Positions 30,748 through 39,608 of a stretch of 46,281 bases of DNA are shown here, one piece after another; the first letter of the stretch is position 1; each line of letters starts with the position of its first letter. The position numbers and the translations under genes are program-made. The notes beneath the pieces were generated by a model that did no database searches, was not told the DNA's origin, and saw only the letters and a list, made by a program, of their open reading frames with translations. Source of the stretch: Minisyncoccota bacterium (GTDB lineage: Bacteria > Patescibacteriota > Minisyncoccia > Phycocordibacterales > PALSA-1337); the NCBI GenBank assembly GCA_028713005.1, contig JAQTPC010000007.1, positions 1 to 46,281 of the forward strand, written 5' to 3'.

Positions 30748-32430
30748 TTATTTACCCATCTCCAAGGTCTGATCTATCTTGATCTGACTGACGAAATCAT
30801 GCACGTGTGAGACCATGATGAGGGCGCCTTCATAGGCATCGAGCGCCTTGGCGATAACGGGGATATGGCGGAAATTGATATGGTTGGTTGGCTCATCCAT
30901 GATAAGGAGTCCGGGACGGAGCAAGACCAGACGAGCAAAGGCCACAAGACCCTTTTGTCCTTCTGACAGCGAACCGATCTTTTTGTGAACCATCTCACCG
31001 GTGATAAGAAATGCTGCAGCAGTAGCGCGCAACTCTGTTTCGAGGAAACGACCGTCGACTGAGCGAATGATCTTTTCGAGTGATTGATAGACAGTATCAT
31101 TGAAATCCATCATGGAGAAATCTTGACGATAGTAGCCAACACGGACACCATCCATGATCTTTATGCCTTCCACAGGTGTTGCAGGATTTGAAGCTGCGTA
31201 AATCTTTTCTATGAGGGTACTCTTACCTATGCCGTTTGGACCTGAGATGAGGAGATGATTTCTCTTTCGTAATGCCACTTTTGCATTGTGCTTGACTGGC
31301 TTATGCGTTTTGAGATCAAGCGCTGTATATGATGAGATGTTGATGATCTCACCGATCAAATCTGGCTGTGAAGGGATGGTGAACTGCTTGATCGTCTTAT
31401 CTTCTCTACGCACATCGACGATCTCCTCTTCGAGTTCTTCTGCTTTCTCGCGCATACGCTTTGCAACCAGACGCATCTGACCACCTTTGTTCGCAAAGAC
31501 ATTGGCCTGATCCTTGTTGGCTTGAATCTGCTTTTCCAACTGCGCATTTTTCATATTTTCTTTTTCAATGCGGGCAGTGATCTGGTCTATCACGTCCTTA
31601 TAGTCACCCACGTACTGCTCAATCTTTTTTGTATGAATATCAAGATACAAGACACCATGGGTAAAGGCATTCAAGAAATCCGCATCGTGAGAAATGACGA
31701 TACAAGTCTTTTTATAATTAATCAAAAAATCCGTCAGATGTTCGATACCAGCTTTGTCGAGATTGTTGGTTGGCTCATCGAGGAGGAGGATATCAGGATC
31801 TTGGATGAGAGCAGAAGCGAGGAGGAGACGTGCCTGCTGACCACCTGAAAATGTTTTGACCTGGCGATCTTTGACGTCGATAAGTGCCGCGGAATCAGAA
31901 AGGGATTTTGAAGGACGTTTCGGAACGCGACTGGCGTGAGAACCAGCCGCTGAGTCAGCAGACTCAGACGGCGTGTCCTTCAAAACCTTTTCTGATTTTG
32001 CGGTTTTGTGGACGTTCAAATTGACCACTTCAAGAACTGCATCGATACGTGGATCAAGATCATACACTTTATCTGCAAAACAGTTTGCAAAGAAATCACG
32101 CACAGTGAGCTCAAGGTCAGGACGTGGGATGACCTGACGTGCAGTAGCAACGGTACATCCGTTGGTGATATAGATAGAGCCTGATTCTGGCTTGTGCCCT
32201 TCAGTCGTATTGCCCGCATGCTCTGCTCCGAGGATGAGACCAAAGATAGTACTCTTACCTGCGCCATTTTGACCCATCAGGGTTACTTTGGTACCACGAC
32301 GAACAGTAAAGTTGACCTCGTCCAATATAAAATGATTGTGACCATGCTCAAAAGACACATCCTCAAAGCGGAGGACGGTATCGCCGGTGAAAGCGCCAAC
32401 AGTTGAGCGGGATTGTGAGTTCTTTGCCAT
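30748..32430 (-). CDS. ABC-F family ATPase
   Basis: This 560-aa soluble protein has two ABC ATPase domains and no membrane part, as in ABC-F translation factors (EttA/Uup type). Domain 1: GQNGAGKST near 54 and TFSGGQQARLLLASAL with DEPTNNLD near 213. Domain 2: GPNGIGKST near 403, a reduced signature SLSEGQKG and DEPTNH near 513. The charged helical linker (~270-335, KRMREKAEELEEEI) would reach the ribosome. An unusual ~40-residue Ser/Ala/Lys-rich stretch interrupts domain 1 before its signature motif (about 150-190). Ribosome binding and relief of stalling is family knowledge, not shown here. Confidence 0.9.
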   Translation of the reverse strand: MAKNSQSRSTVGAFTGDTVLRFEDVSFEHGHNHFILDEVNFTVRRGTKVTLMGQNGAGKSTIFGLILGAEHAGNTTEGHKPESGSIYITNGCTVATARQVIPRPDLELTVRDFFANCFADKVYDLDPRIDAVLEVVNLNVHKTAKSEKVLKDTPSESADSAAGSHASRVPKRPSKSLSDSAALIDVKDRQVKTFSGGQQARLLLASALIQDPDILLLDEPTNNLDKAGIEHLTDFLINYKKTCIVISHDADFLNAFTHGVLYLDIHTKKIEQYVGDYKDVIDQITARIEKENMKNAQLEKQIQANKDQANVFANKGGQMRLVAKRMREKAEELEEEIVDVRREDKTIKQFTIPSQPDLIGEIINISSYTALDLKTHKPVKHNAKVALRKRNHLLISGPNGIGKSTLIEKIYAASNPATPVEGIKIMDGVRVGYYRQDFSMMDFNDTVYQSLEKIIRSVDGRFLETELRATAAAFLITGEMVHKKIGSLSEGQKGLVAFARLVLLRPGLLIMDEPTNHINFRHIPVIAKALDAYEGALIMVSHVHDFVSQIKIDQTLEMGK

Positions 32431-32485
32431 AGGGATATAGAGTACGATATTTTGAGCGTTATAGCTAGTCTTTGTATGGTATTGA

Positions 32486-32514
32486 TGGACAAAATGGCTT
32501 ATTTATGCTATATT
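32486..32514 (+). promoter_or_regulatory. Promoter of 119-aa gene
   Basis: TGGACA (32486-32491), 17 nt, TATATT (32509-32514) with an extended TGC just before the -10. Confidence 0.65.
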
Positions 32515-32596
32515 TGTGGATGAAGCTCTTTCGCTAACCAAAATGGAGGTTGGCAAAACAAAGCAATAACAATGTAGTTGGAGAAAATTGTAAATT

Positions 32597-32956
32597 ATGG
32601 ATGAGGAAATTATTCCAGACGAGACTCGTTTCAGTGCAGGCAATGTGACGTTCGTTACCAAAGGAAAGGTGTTGGGCAAAGAGGATATGTATCACGTCCT
32701 TCAGTCGATCACCGGTGCGGCCGTCAAACCCAAAATGACTGAGATGAAAGGTGCTCGTGTTCGTCAACTTATCGAGGAACATGCGGCAACAAAGGCGCTT
32801 GGCGACATGCAAACACGTAGCAATGGTGGCAGTCGCGGTGGAAGCACTCGCTTAACCGCAGCTGAAAGCTATCGTGCTCGTGAGCGTCGAAAAGGTCTCC
32901 TGATTCAAATTCACAAAAGGGTCACTGCTCGTCACCTGTCACTAAGCACTGCATAA
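32597..32956 (+). CDS. Unknown 119-aa basic-tailed protein
   Basis: Not recognised. The first ~40 residues are acidic (MDEEIIPDETRF). The rest is helical and basic, with a Gly/Ser/Arg stretch (RSNGGSRGGSTR) and RARERRKGLLIQIHKR near the end, so nucleic-acid contact is possible. It has its own promoter, a ~80-nt leader with GGAGAAAA, and a perfect terminator. Confidence 0.6.
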   Translation: MDEEIIPDETRFSAGNVTFVTKGKVLGKEDMYHVLQSITGAAVKPKMTEMKGARVRQLIEEHAATKALGDMQTRSNGGSRGGSTRLTAAESYRARERRKGLLIQIHKRVTARHLSLSTA

Positions 32957-32971
32957 TTCTTTACCACAAAC

Positions 32972-33005
32972 ATGCCGGATTCCAAGAGGAATCCGGCATT
33001 TACTT
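32972..33005 (+). terminator. Terminator after 119-aa gene
   Basis: ATGCCGGATTCC (32972-32983), AAGA loop, GGAATCCGGCAT (32988-32999), then a T-rich stretch. Confidence 0.88.
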
Positions 33006-33018
33006 TTACACAATTATT

Positions 33019-33387
33019 TTACTTACTCTTCCTTCTATGAATCATGATCTGGTTGCCATCAGGATCTTCGATGATAACCATGTTGCACGCTGGACCATCA
33101 TATGGATCCATCACTATTTTTATATTTTTTGCTTTAAGTTCAGCAAGTGCAGCATCAAAATTTTCTGCTTCAAGAGCGACAGTACCACCTGTCTTTCCAG
33201 GTTTAAAATTTGGCGCACCTTTGCCAATAGCGAGCGTATCAGGACCGATCTCATACTCGATAAATACCATTTCCTCCCCTATCCACTCTGAACTAGCCTT
33301 GAGACCGAGTACACCTTCGTAAAAAGAACGTGCTTTGGCAACATCAATGATGGGGTACGAAACAAATGAGAATGAGGTAAATTTCAT
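33019..33387 (-). CDS. VOC (glyoxalase/bleomycin-resistance fold) protein
   Basis: This 122-aa single-domain protein of the vicinal oxygen chelate superfamily has SYPIIDVAKARSFYEGVLGL at the start, FDAALAELKAKNIKI in the middle, and the closing NMVIIEDPDGNQIMIHRR with the metal-region pattern. Two beta-alpha-beta-beta-beta units. Members include lyases, dioxygenases and antibiotic-binding proteins, so the substrate is not predictable. Monocistronic, between two plus-strand genes. Confidence 0.88.
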   Translation of the reverse strand: MKFTSFSFVSYPIIDVAKARSFYEGVLGLKASSEWIGEEMVFIEYEIGPDTLAIGKGAPNFKPGKTGGTVALEAENFDAALAELKAKNIKIVMDPYDGPACNMVIIEDPDGNQIMIHRRKSK

Positions 33388-33530
33388 AAGATAATTTAAT
33401 ATAGATTAATTGATTACAATGAGTCTATTATAGCAACAATCATGCTTACAAACTGATTGACAAATGACTGATTTTAAACGAATATTCTATGGAATGTCCG
33501 CCCTTTAAACACCCAGGAGAAAGGAATCAC

Positions 33531-34028
33531 ATGCACTCGACAAACCTTATAGTCATTGCTATTGCAGTTCTAACTTTTAGTATCGTTGCATGGCTCCACT
33601 TCCGAAGACATGCAAAGGTTGAACTCAACGATTACGTTGAGATTCTCGACTACGAAGAGTGGAGGTCCTGGGATTCTATCCAGACCCAAATGGAAGAAGA
33701 GCACCATGGATGGCTTGATACACTTGAAGTAATTTGCTCACTCATAATCCTTGAAAATAAAGGATTGATCATGCACCGCAGCGTTCCACACGTCACGGCC
33801 TTCGGCGTAAAAGAAGTTCACGAATTCAGGCGTGGTAATAATGAAGGTGGCGAGGAAACCCCTCAAACAATTATTCCACCTCCACCCACTCACGGACTCA
33901 AACTTGTCACCGTGGTCAACGAACAAAAACCCCGCATTTCGGTGCGGGATTTTTTATTTTGCAGAGCTCAATACTATGTGAAAAACCTATTTCTTTTTTG
34001 TCCAAAGCTCAAAGGTAACGAGGAGTGA
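33531..34028 (+). CDS. Unknown membrane-anchored protein; frame runs through its terminator
   Basis: A protein with an N-terminal membrane helix (NLIVIAIAVLTFSIVAWL) and an acidic cytosolic part (DYEEWRSWDS, MEEEHHGW). The start at 33531 follows a strong AGGAGAAAGG site; an ATG 14 codons earlier lacks one. No family recognised. The oddity is the end: a clear terminator (33930-33960) lies inside the frame before any stop codon in this phase, and the frame then overlaps the 3' end of secF. Transcripts ended there would have no stop codon. A lost stop or a sequencing slip near 33900 are alternatives. Confidence 0.6.
   Translation: MHSTNLIVIAIAVLTFSIVAWLHFRRHAKVELNDYVEILDYEEWRSWDSIQTQMEEEHHGWLDTLEVICSLIILENKGLIMHRSVPHVTAFGVKEVHEFRRGNNEGGEETPQTIIPPPPTHGLKLVTVVNEQKPRISVRDFLFCRAQYYVKNLFLFCPKLKGNEE
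33930..33960 (+). terminator. Intrinsic terminator inside reading frame
   Basis: CCCCGCA (33930-33936), TTTCGG loop, TGCGGG (33943-33948), then TTTTTTATTTT. Confidence 0.88.
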
Positions 34029-34919
34029 CGAACCAAAAGCAACAGATGAATACGTACCTGCGAGAATACCGATAATGAGAGCAAGTGTGAAATGCTGTGT
34101 CGCTTCCCCACCAAAGATATAGAGCGCAAAGAGGGCGATGAGTACCGTAAGTGATGTATTGATCGAACGAGTAAGTGTTTGATTGACTGATTCACCAACA
34201 ACATTAGCAAATGGCTTATTTGCACTTGCATGTGAGAGATTTTCACGAACACGGTCGAACACGACGATAGTATTGTGAATTGAGAAACCAAGAATGACGA
34301 GAAGTGCAGTAACGAACAGTGTATCAACCTCGTAGCCCGCATAGTGACCGAGGATAGCAAATGCACCGAGAGGAATGATGATGTCATGAACGAGAGAAAT
34401 GATAGCGATCAAACCATATTTCCATGACTTAACTGGCTCTGATACTTTGCGGAATGCGAATGTGATATAGAGAACGATACCAAGTATAACGAGGATGATA
34501 GATACAATAGCCTTACGAAGAGACTCGGCACCAAGGATAGGACCAATAGAGTCAAAACTCTTGATCGTCGAAGGTGCTGTACCATGCGCAGACAATACAC
34601 TGATAACCTCAGCTTTTTCAGCTTGAGTTACTGCCTTCATACGAACAAAGAAACCATTTGTACCACTTGGGCGAACTGAGACAGCAGGATCGATAGCTGA
34701 AATGCCACCAATGAGCGCGGTCTGTGTTGGCACCGTCGTCATGAGAGTCGTTGTCGAAAGTGAGATAGTTGGCTTGCTATCATATGACACTTCGATGAGG
34801 GTTCCACCAGCAAAATCAATGCCTGGCTTCAAACCCCAGAGCGCAAGAGCGACCATTGAAACGCCGATGAGGACAGCAGTGAAAACGTATAGAATGTTAC
34901 GGTTGTTGATGATCCACAT
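33987..34919 (-). CDS. secF: Protein translocase subunit SecF
   Basis: This 310-aa membrane protein partners SecD and uses the proton gradient to pull exported proteins across the membrane. It has six helices: the first carries NILYVFTAVLI, followed by the SecF signature GIDFAGGTLIEV, the outer P1-like domain, and the C-terminal helices with the motif GFSIHNTIVVFDRVREN near 210. Starts 1 nt after the secD stop, so the two are coupled. Confidence 0.95.
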   Translation of the reverse strand: MWIINNRNILYVFTAVLIGVSMVALALWGLKPGIDFAGGTLIEVSYDSKPTISLSTTTLMTTVPTQTALIGGISAIDPAVSVRPSGTNGFFVRMKAVTQAEKAEVISVLSAHGTAPSTIKSFDSIGPILGAESLRKAIVSIILVILGIVLYITFAFRKVSEPVKSWKYGLIAIISLVHDIIIPLGAFAILGHYAGYEVDTLFVTALLVILGFSIHNTIVVFDRVRENLSHASANKPFANVVGESVNQTLTRSINTSLTVLIALFALYIFGGEATQHFTLALIIGILAGTYSSVAFGSSLLVTFELWTKKK

Positions 34920-34920
34920 G

Positions 34921-36282
34921 TTATTTAATGAAGCCGTTACTAATAAGGAAGGTACTAAGTGCAGTCGTCTTGCGAGGTGCTACTGCGTACAAGAACATAC
35001 GTGATGCAGTGATAGCAGTGAACATTGATACACCCACACCAACGACGAATACGAGAGCGAAACCGGTGATGATAGCTGTAGAACCAAAGTAATACAAGAT
35101 AACACCAGTGATGATACTTGAGATGTTCGAATCACGGATAGATGTCCATGCACGTGCAAATCCTTCGTGCATAGCGTCTGATATGCCGCGGCCACGACGG
35201 AGTTCTTCTTTCATACGTTCAAAGATAAGGATGTTCGCATCTACTGCCATACCGATAGTGATGATAAATCCAGCGATACCTGCTGCAGAAAGAGTGACTG
35301 GAATCATCTTGAAGAGAGCGAGCATAAGTGCTGTATATACACCGAGTGCTACTACGGCTACAAGGCCAGGGAGACGATACCACAGTACGAGGAAAATACT
35401 GATGATAATGAAAGCGACGACACCCGCATATATACCACCGTTGACCGCTGCCTGTCCGAGTGATGGACCAATAGTCTGAGTTGAGATGAGTGAAATAGGA
35501 ACTGGCAATGCGCCGAAGTTGAGATCACGAACTACCTTTTGAACTTCAGGTAGAGTAAATGAACCACTGATTTGAGCCTGACCGCCAGTGATCTCTGACT
35601 GAACAACTGGAGCAGAAACAAGAGCACCATCGAGGAATATGCCGATGTAGTTGCCTATGTTGTTTTTTGTTATGTCACCAAAGAGTTTTGCACCGTCACT
35701 CGTGAATTGAAGTCCGACCTGTGGAGCATTTGTTGTATTGTTGAACTGAACTGAAGCACGGCTAACCATTGCTCCTGTGAGACCTGTCTCTTTGAAGAGT
35801 TTGATGTATTCGAGAGCTTGAGTAGTCGTTGACTGGCTCAAGATAGTTGTTGATGCCTGGAAAGCTTTGATATCTGCAGCGGTAGCGAGGCGGAATTCAA
35901 GAACTGGCGTTTGACCAATCTCAGCAGCTGCTTTGTCAGCATCAGTAATACCAGGGAGCTCGACGATAAGTTTGTAAGCATTACCCTCTCCTGCAAGCGC
36001 GCCACCGAGCTGAGTCTGCACTATAGGTTCACTGACACCGAGTGTATTGACACGACGTTCAACGACGTCACGGAGTGAAGCCATCGATGAAGTGATATCG
36101 TCGCCTGACATCTTTGATACGTCAGCTGAATAGACGAGGTGAGTACCACCAGAGAGATCGAGACCAAGATGAAATGGATGAAAACCAGCCCATGTACCAG
36201 CGACCTGTGAAGCATAGACGAAATAGCCAATAAGTAATGCGAAAATGAGTACGTAGACAGCCTTTATTCGTTGTTTAAACAT
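34921..36282 (-). CDS. secD: Protein translocase subunit SecD
   Basis: This 453-aa membrane protein has one N-terminal helix (VYVLIFALLIGYFVYA), the signature HLGLDLSGGTHLVY, and a large outer P1 domain including DRRVNTLGV-like VERRVNTLGVSEP. The fold-back segment GALPVPI, then the five C-terminal helices with ITIGMAVDANILIFERMKEEL, follow. It is shorter than E. coli SecD (615 aa), as in most small genomes. First gene of the secD-secF pair; TACAAT lies 7 nt before its ATG, again suggesting a leaderless message. Confidence 0.95.
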   Translation of the reverse strand: MFKQRIKAVYVLIFALLIGYFVYASQVAGTWAGFHPFHLGLDLSGGTHLVYSADVSKMSGDDITSSMASLRDVVERRVNTLGVSEPIVQTQLGGALAGEGNAYKLIVELPGITDADKAAAEIGQTPVLEFRLATAADIKAFQASTTILSQSTTTQALEYIKLFKETGLTGAMVSRASVQFNNTTNAPQVGLQFTSDGAKLFGDITKNNIGNYIGIFLDGALVSAPVVQSEITGGQAQISGSFTLPEVQKVVRDLNFGALPVPISLISTQTIGPSLGQAAVNGGIYAGVVAFIIISIFLVLWYRLPGLVAVVALGVYTALMLALFKMIPVTLSAAGIAGFIITIGMAVDANILIFERMKEELRRGRGISDAMHEGFARAWTSIRDSNISSIITGVILYYFGSTAIITGFALVFVVGVGVSMFTAITASRMFLYAVAPRKTTALSTFLISNGFIK

Positions 36283-36332
36283 AGGGCGTATTGTATAGAT
36301 TTAGTGGCTATATTGCAACGTTGACGGAATCA

Positions 36333-36361
36333 AAAAAAAGCCACGTCATTGCTGATGTGGT
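36333..36361 (-). terminator. Terminator after aroD-like gene
   Basis: CCACGTCA (36342-36349) pairs with TGATGTGG (36354-36361), with an eight-T run on the transcript. Confidence 0.9.
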
Positions 36362-36374
36362 TTGTGAAGAAACG

Positions 36375-37085
36375 TTACTGTTCAAGTTCTTTGAGGAGAC
36401 GATGTATATCGGAAGCTTTTGGCTGACCAGGAACGACTTCGTCTGAGAGATACCCGTAAATAAAAGGTCCTCCTGTAATCGCGTCCAGGAACCGTGAGAT
36501 CTTTCCATACGGTTCACCAATGGCCATAGCGGACACCTTGAAATCAAAAAGATGACCTAGGGTGGATACAGAATCTTCCAATTCGACCAAATCGCCGAGA
36601 GTCAGAACTTTGACGGCGATTTTGAGGATGTCCCCTCCCATACTGCGACATATCTGCCCCTGGCAGATGAGTTCTGCATATGAAGGCGTCGTCTCAAGGT
36701 TATGGTAAGAAATAATCACTCCCACACCAGCTTTTTTTGCTTCATCAATGACATCAACCAGTTCGTGAGCAGTGCTTGCTTCGATGTCGATGAATGCAAC
36801 GTGAGGTATGTATGCACGATACAGCTCGGCCCGATCTGCGATTGTCCACGATTTATTTTTACCTCCTTCATGAACATTACGGGCAGTAAAAATAACCGGG
36901 AACTGCGAACTGAGAAGATCTTGGGTAGATCGATCGTTAAATCGAAATGGCCACAAGTCTGCCCTGAGCTCCAAGATATTGATCTGCCCCAGAGGGCTGG
37001 AACGTGCGGTTTGAAAATCAGTGTAATTCGTCACCACACCGACAACATTCGTTCGGTTCAATAATTCAGCGTATTCAATTTTCAT
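36375..37085 (-). CDS. aroD: Type I 3-dehydroquinate dehydratase
   Basis: This 236-aa enzyme converts 3-dehydroquinate to 3-dehydroshikimate by Schiff-base chemistry. The active-site set is complete: ELRAD near 39, FTARNVHEGG near 69, the catalytic histidine in ISYHN near 126, the Schiff-base lysine in LKIAV near 158, SAMAIGEPYGKISR near 189, and the substrate loop GQPKASD near 222. No other shikimate-pathway gene is in the window, and the pathway is often missing in CPR genomes, so its role here is unclear. Monocistronic with a terminator. Confidence 0.9.
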   Translation of the reverse strand: MKIEYAELLNRTNVVGVVTNYTDFQTARSSPLGQINILELRADLWPFRFNDRSTQDLLSSQFPVIFTARNVHEGGKNKSWTIADRAELYRAYIPHVAFIDIEASTAHELVDVIDEAKKAGVGVIISYHNLETTPSYAELICQGQICRSMGGDILKIAVKVLTLGDLVELEDSVSTLGHLFDFKVSAMAIGEPYGKISRFLDAITGGPFIYGYLSDEVVPGQPKASDIHRLLKELEQ

Positions 37086-37169
37086 ATGTTCTATAGTTCT
37101 AGGTTCGTTTACCTAAACTTATAAAAGCATAGAAATGCTTATTTGTAAATAGCTTGTGTATACCGAAAC

Positions 37170-38228
37170 TTACTTCACATACTTCATATATCTTCCCTCT
37201 TTTTTGACGAAAGCTTCCTTTGAAGGCCACTTATACTGATATCCGTACATGCGAGTGAGCTTGGTACCATCGACAGCAATCGGGTATGAATACGACTTCC
37301 AACCCCCTTTTGAAGTTGGGACGCGACCTCGACTGATATTCCACATCACAAAAAATGCAAAACGAATAAGCCAGGGGTGTATTGGGACAGCTCTTTTGTG
37401 CACTGCTGCTGCCATATCCTTTCCTGTCACTACTGGTCCTGGCGGACAAGCATTGAAAGCCTCATAACTGCTCTTGAGTGGTTCAAAAGCGAACAATGTG
37501 ACGATATCAGCAATATCATCTTCGTGTATGAACTGACGACACCAGCGCTTGGTGACAGGCACAAAAGAAACCATGAGTGAGATCAAGCGATGTATAAATG
37601 ACTCTTTGAGCTGACCGGAGAGAGCTGACTGAAGACCAAAACGAATACGCATATAGCGACCACGGGGACCGGTGATGGCTGCAGGACGAATGATGGCTAC
37701 CTGAACACCTTGGCCAGACTTTTTGTATCTCTCTTCTAAATGTTCTTCACATATACGCTTCTCTTCTGCATAGAGATAGTCAGCCTTACGGAACCCTTCT
37801 GCTTCTGTGAAAAGATGTTCAATAGTGTTGCTTGGATATGCTCCATATGAAGCAACAGTTGAGAAATGAATGAGCTTTTTTACTGAAGGTGTAGAAAAAG
37901 CAAAATCAAAGATTGCATCTGAACCATCGATATTCCACTTCCATTGTGTTTTTTTGTCACCATACATCTCACGGATCTGCCATGCGGTATGAATGACGAC
38001 ATCAGGGCGATATTTTCTAACCTGTTCTTGCCAGCCCGCATCACAAGTAAGCGACTGAATATACACGAGATTCTTCACTCCTTTTATCAATTCAGGTAGA
38101 GGCTCTTTGTCTATAGCGACGATAGTTTCGATATCAGTTCTCGTTGAGAAAAGATCGATGAGCATTGCACCTACATAGCCTGCTCCGCCGGTGATGAAGA
38201 TTGTGTGTTTAGTAGAGTTTGGTTGCAT
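37170..38228 (-). CDS. NAD-dependent epimerase/dehydratase (extended SDR)
   Basis: This 352-aa extended short-chain dehydrogenase has the Rossmann motif FITGGAGYVGAML near residue 10, the acidic residue binding NAD ribose in IVAIDKEP near 38, the active-site serine region HFSTVASYGAY near 130, and the catalytic YxxxK as YAEEK near 157. Acts probably on a nucleotide sugar or related compound. It lies 17 nt after the glycosyl-1-phosphate transferase gene, which points to surface-polysaccharide synthesis. Confidence 0.85.
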   Translation of the reverse strand: MQPNSTKHTIFITGGAGYVGAMLIDLFSTRTDIETIVAIDKEPLPELIKGVKNLVYIQSLTCDAGWQEQVRKYRPDVVIHTAWQIREMYGDKKTQWKWNIDGSDAIFDFAFSTPSVKKLIHFSTVASYGAYPSNTIEHLFTEAEGFRKADYLYAEEKRICEEHLEERYKKSGQGVQVAIIRPAAITGPRGRYMRIRFGLQSALSGQLKESFIHRLISLMVSFVPVTKRWCRQFIHEDDIADIVTLFAFEPLKSSYEAFNACPPGPVVTGKDMAAAVHKRAVPIHPWLIRFAFFVMWNISRGRVPTSKGGWKSYSYPIAVDGTKLTRMYGYQYKWPSKEAFVKKEGRYMKYVK

Positions 38229-38244
38229 AGGTACTAATCTTACT

Positions 38245-39585
38245 TTACATTCCCTCCCTCGACAATAACGTCTTGAATGTTTTTAGCACAATCTGAGTCT
38301 CAAGATTGACTGAACGATGCTTTATATAATAGAGGTCATAGGACAAGCGAACTTTGGTTTCTTCTACTGATTGAGGTGGTTTATTTTGGTTAACCTGAGC
38401 CCATCCAGTAAGACCTGGTTTGACTATGGTGCGTACAGAATAGTATGGTATCTCATTTTGTAGACGTTCTCCGAGACCGGCAATGTCGGAACGTGGACCA
38501 ATGAGAGACATATCCCCTTTGAGGACAGCGAGTCCTTGTGGCAATTCATCGATACGCGTCTTGCGAATGAAATGGCCAACACGAGTGACTTTATTTTCGC
38601 TTTGAGCGCTTTCTGCAACCCACTTACCAGAATCATTTCTCTGCATACTTCTGAACTTATAATAATGCATCGGCACACCGCCCTTTCCAGTACGCTCCTG
38701 GCGGATGAACACTGGGCCACGATCTTCTATCTTGATAGCGAGTGCAACAAATGGATATACAAGTATCGTCGTAATCGAAATGATGATGCCAAAGAATATA
38801 TCTGAACCCCTCTTGATAGCATCGAACATACTCGGCGAAACTGAGCTGACATGACTCATGATCCATGCGTAGTTCATGCGTGACAATGGAATGCGATTGA
38901 AAACCTGTTCGTATAGATCATGGATATCAATAATCTGTGTCTTTGGGAAAAAGCGCTTATAGAGCTCCGGAAGCAACGCTTCGATATGGGGATTATTGAC
39001 GTCAGCGACGATATACTGGAATGTAGATCCGTTATGTTCCATTGTTGAGATCAATTCAGTTGCAGAAGCTTCGGGATCAATACGCTTTTGGCAAAAAATA
39101 CCGATACGTGAATTGGCTGACATTTCAGTGATAAGCTCATCTACTTCTACCCCACTACCAATAACGAGTGCGGGATGTTTACGGCGCATCGAGAAAAGCG
39201 AGTATGTTCCCATGCGCCACATGATAAGAAGAGCAGATGAAAGTAAAATATACGCAAAGAGTGTCACCTTTGGTGTGACAGTGAAACTAGGTATGAAATA
39301 AAATAATGCAACGGCAACGAGACCATTGATTACTTGTGCTTTGATAACAATACTTGGAATCGACGATCGGGCCATGAAGACAGTACGACCATACAATCCT
39401 GATATATAGAAAACGAGTATTGAATATAAGAAAATAATGCTAAATGGCACTTGGTGCACATGTACTAGACCATCACTTGGAAACGTATGGTAGCGTAGGG
39501 CTAAAGTCAGGTATAATGAACCTATCAATATACATATGTCTATAAGACCAAGCAAAATAGGCTCCTTTTTATTGACTATTGTCAT
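38245..39585 (-). CDS. Polyprenyl glycosylphosphotransferase (WcaJ/WbaP type)
   Basis: This 446-aa enzyme puts the first sugar-phosphate on undecaprenyl phosphate for exopolysaccharide or glycan synthesis. About four N-terminal helices (~1-130), a cytosolic Rossmann-like domain (~140-235), and the catalytic bacterial sugar transferase domain from KRGSDIFFGI: RQERTGKGG, YKFRSM, then RIDELPQ and SLIGPRSD (catalytic Asp-Glu in the DELPQ motif), PGLTGWAQVN. Full length for the family. The divergent GT4 gene starts 23 nt away. Confidence 0.93.
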   Translation of the reverse strand: MTIVNKKEPILLGLIDICILIGSLYLTLALRYHTFPSDGLVHVHQVPFSIIFLYSILVFYISGLYGRTVFMARSSIPSIVIKAQVINGLVAVALFYFIPSFTVTPKVTLFAYILLSSALLIMWRMGTYSLFSMRRKHPALVIGSGVEVDELITEMSANSRIGIFCQKRIDPEASATELISTMEHNGSTFQYIVADVNNPHIEALLPELYKRFFPKTQIIDIHDLYEQVFNRIPLSRMNYAWIMSHVSSVSPSMFDAIKRGSDIFFGIIISITTILVYPFVALAIKIEDRGPVFIRQERTGKGGVPMHYYKFRSMQRNDSGKWVAESAQSENKVTRVGHFIRKTRIDELPQGLAVLKGDMSLIGPRSDIAGLGERLQNEIPYYSVRTIVKPGLTGWAQVNQNKPPQSVEETKVRLSYDLYYIKHRSVNLETQIVLKTFKTLLSREGM

Positions 39586-39608
39586 AGTATGCTCTACTCT
39601 ACAATAAA

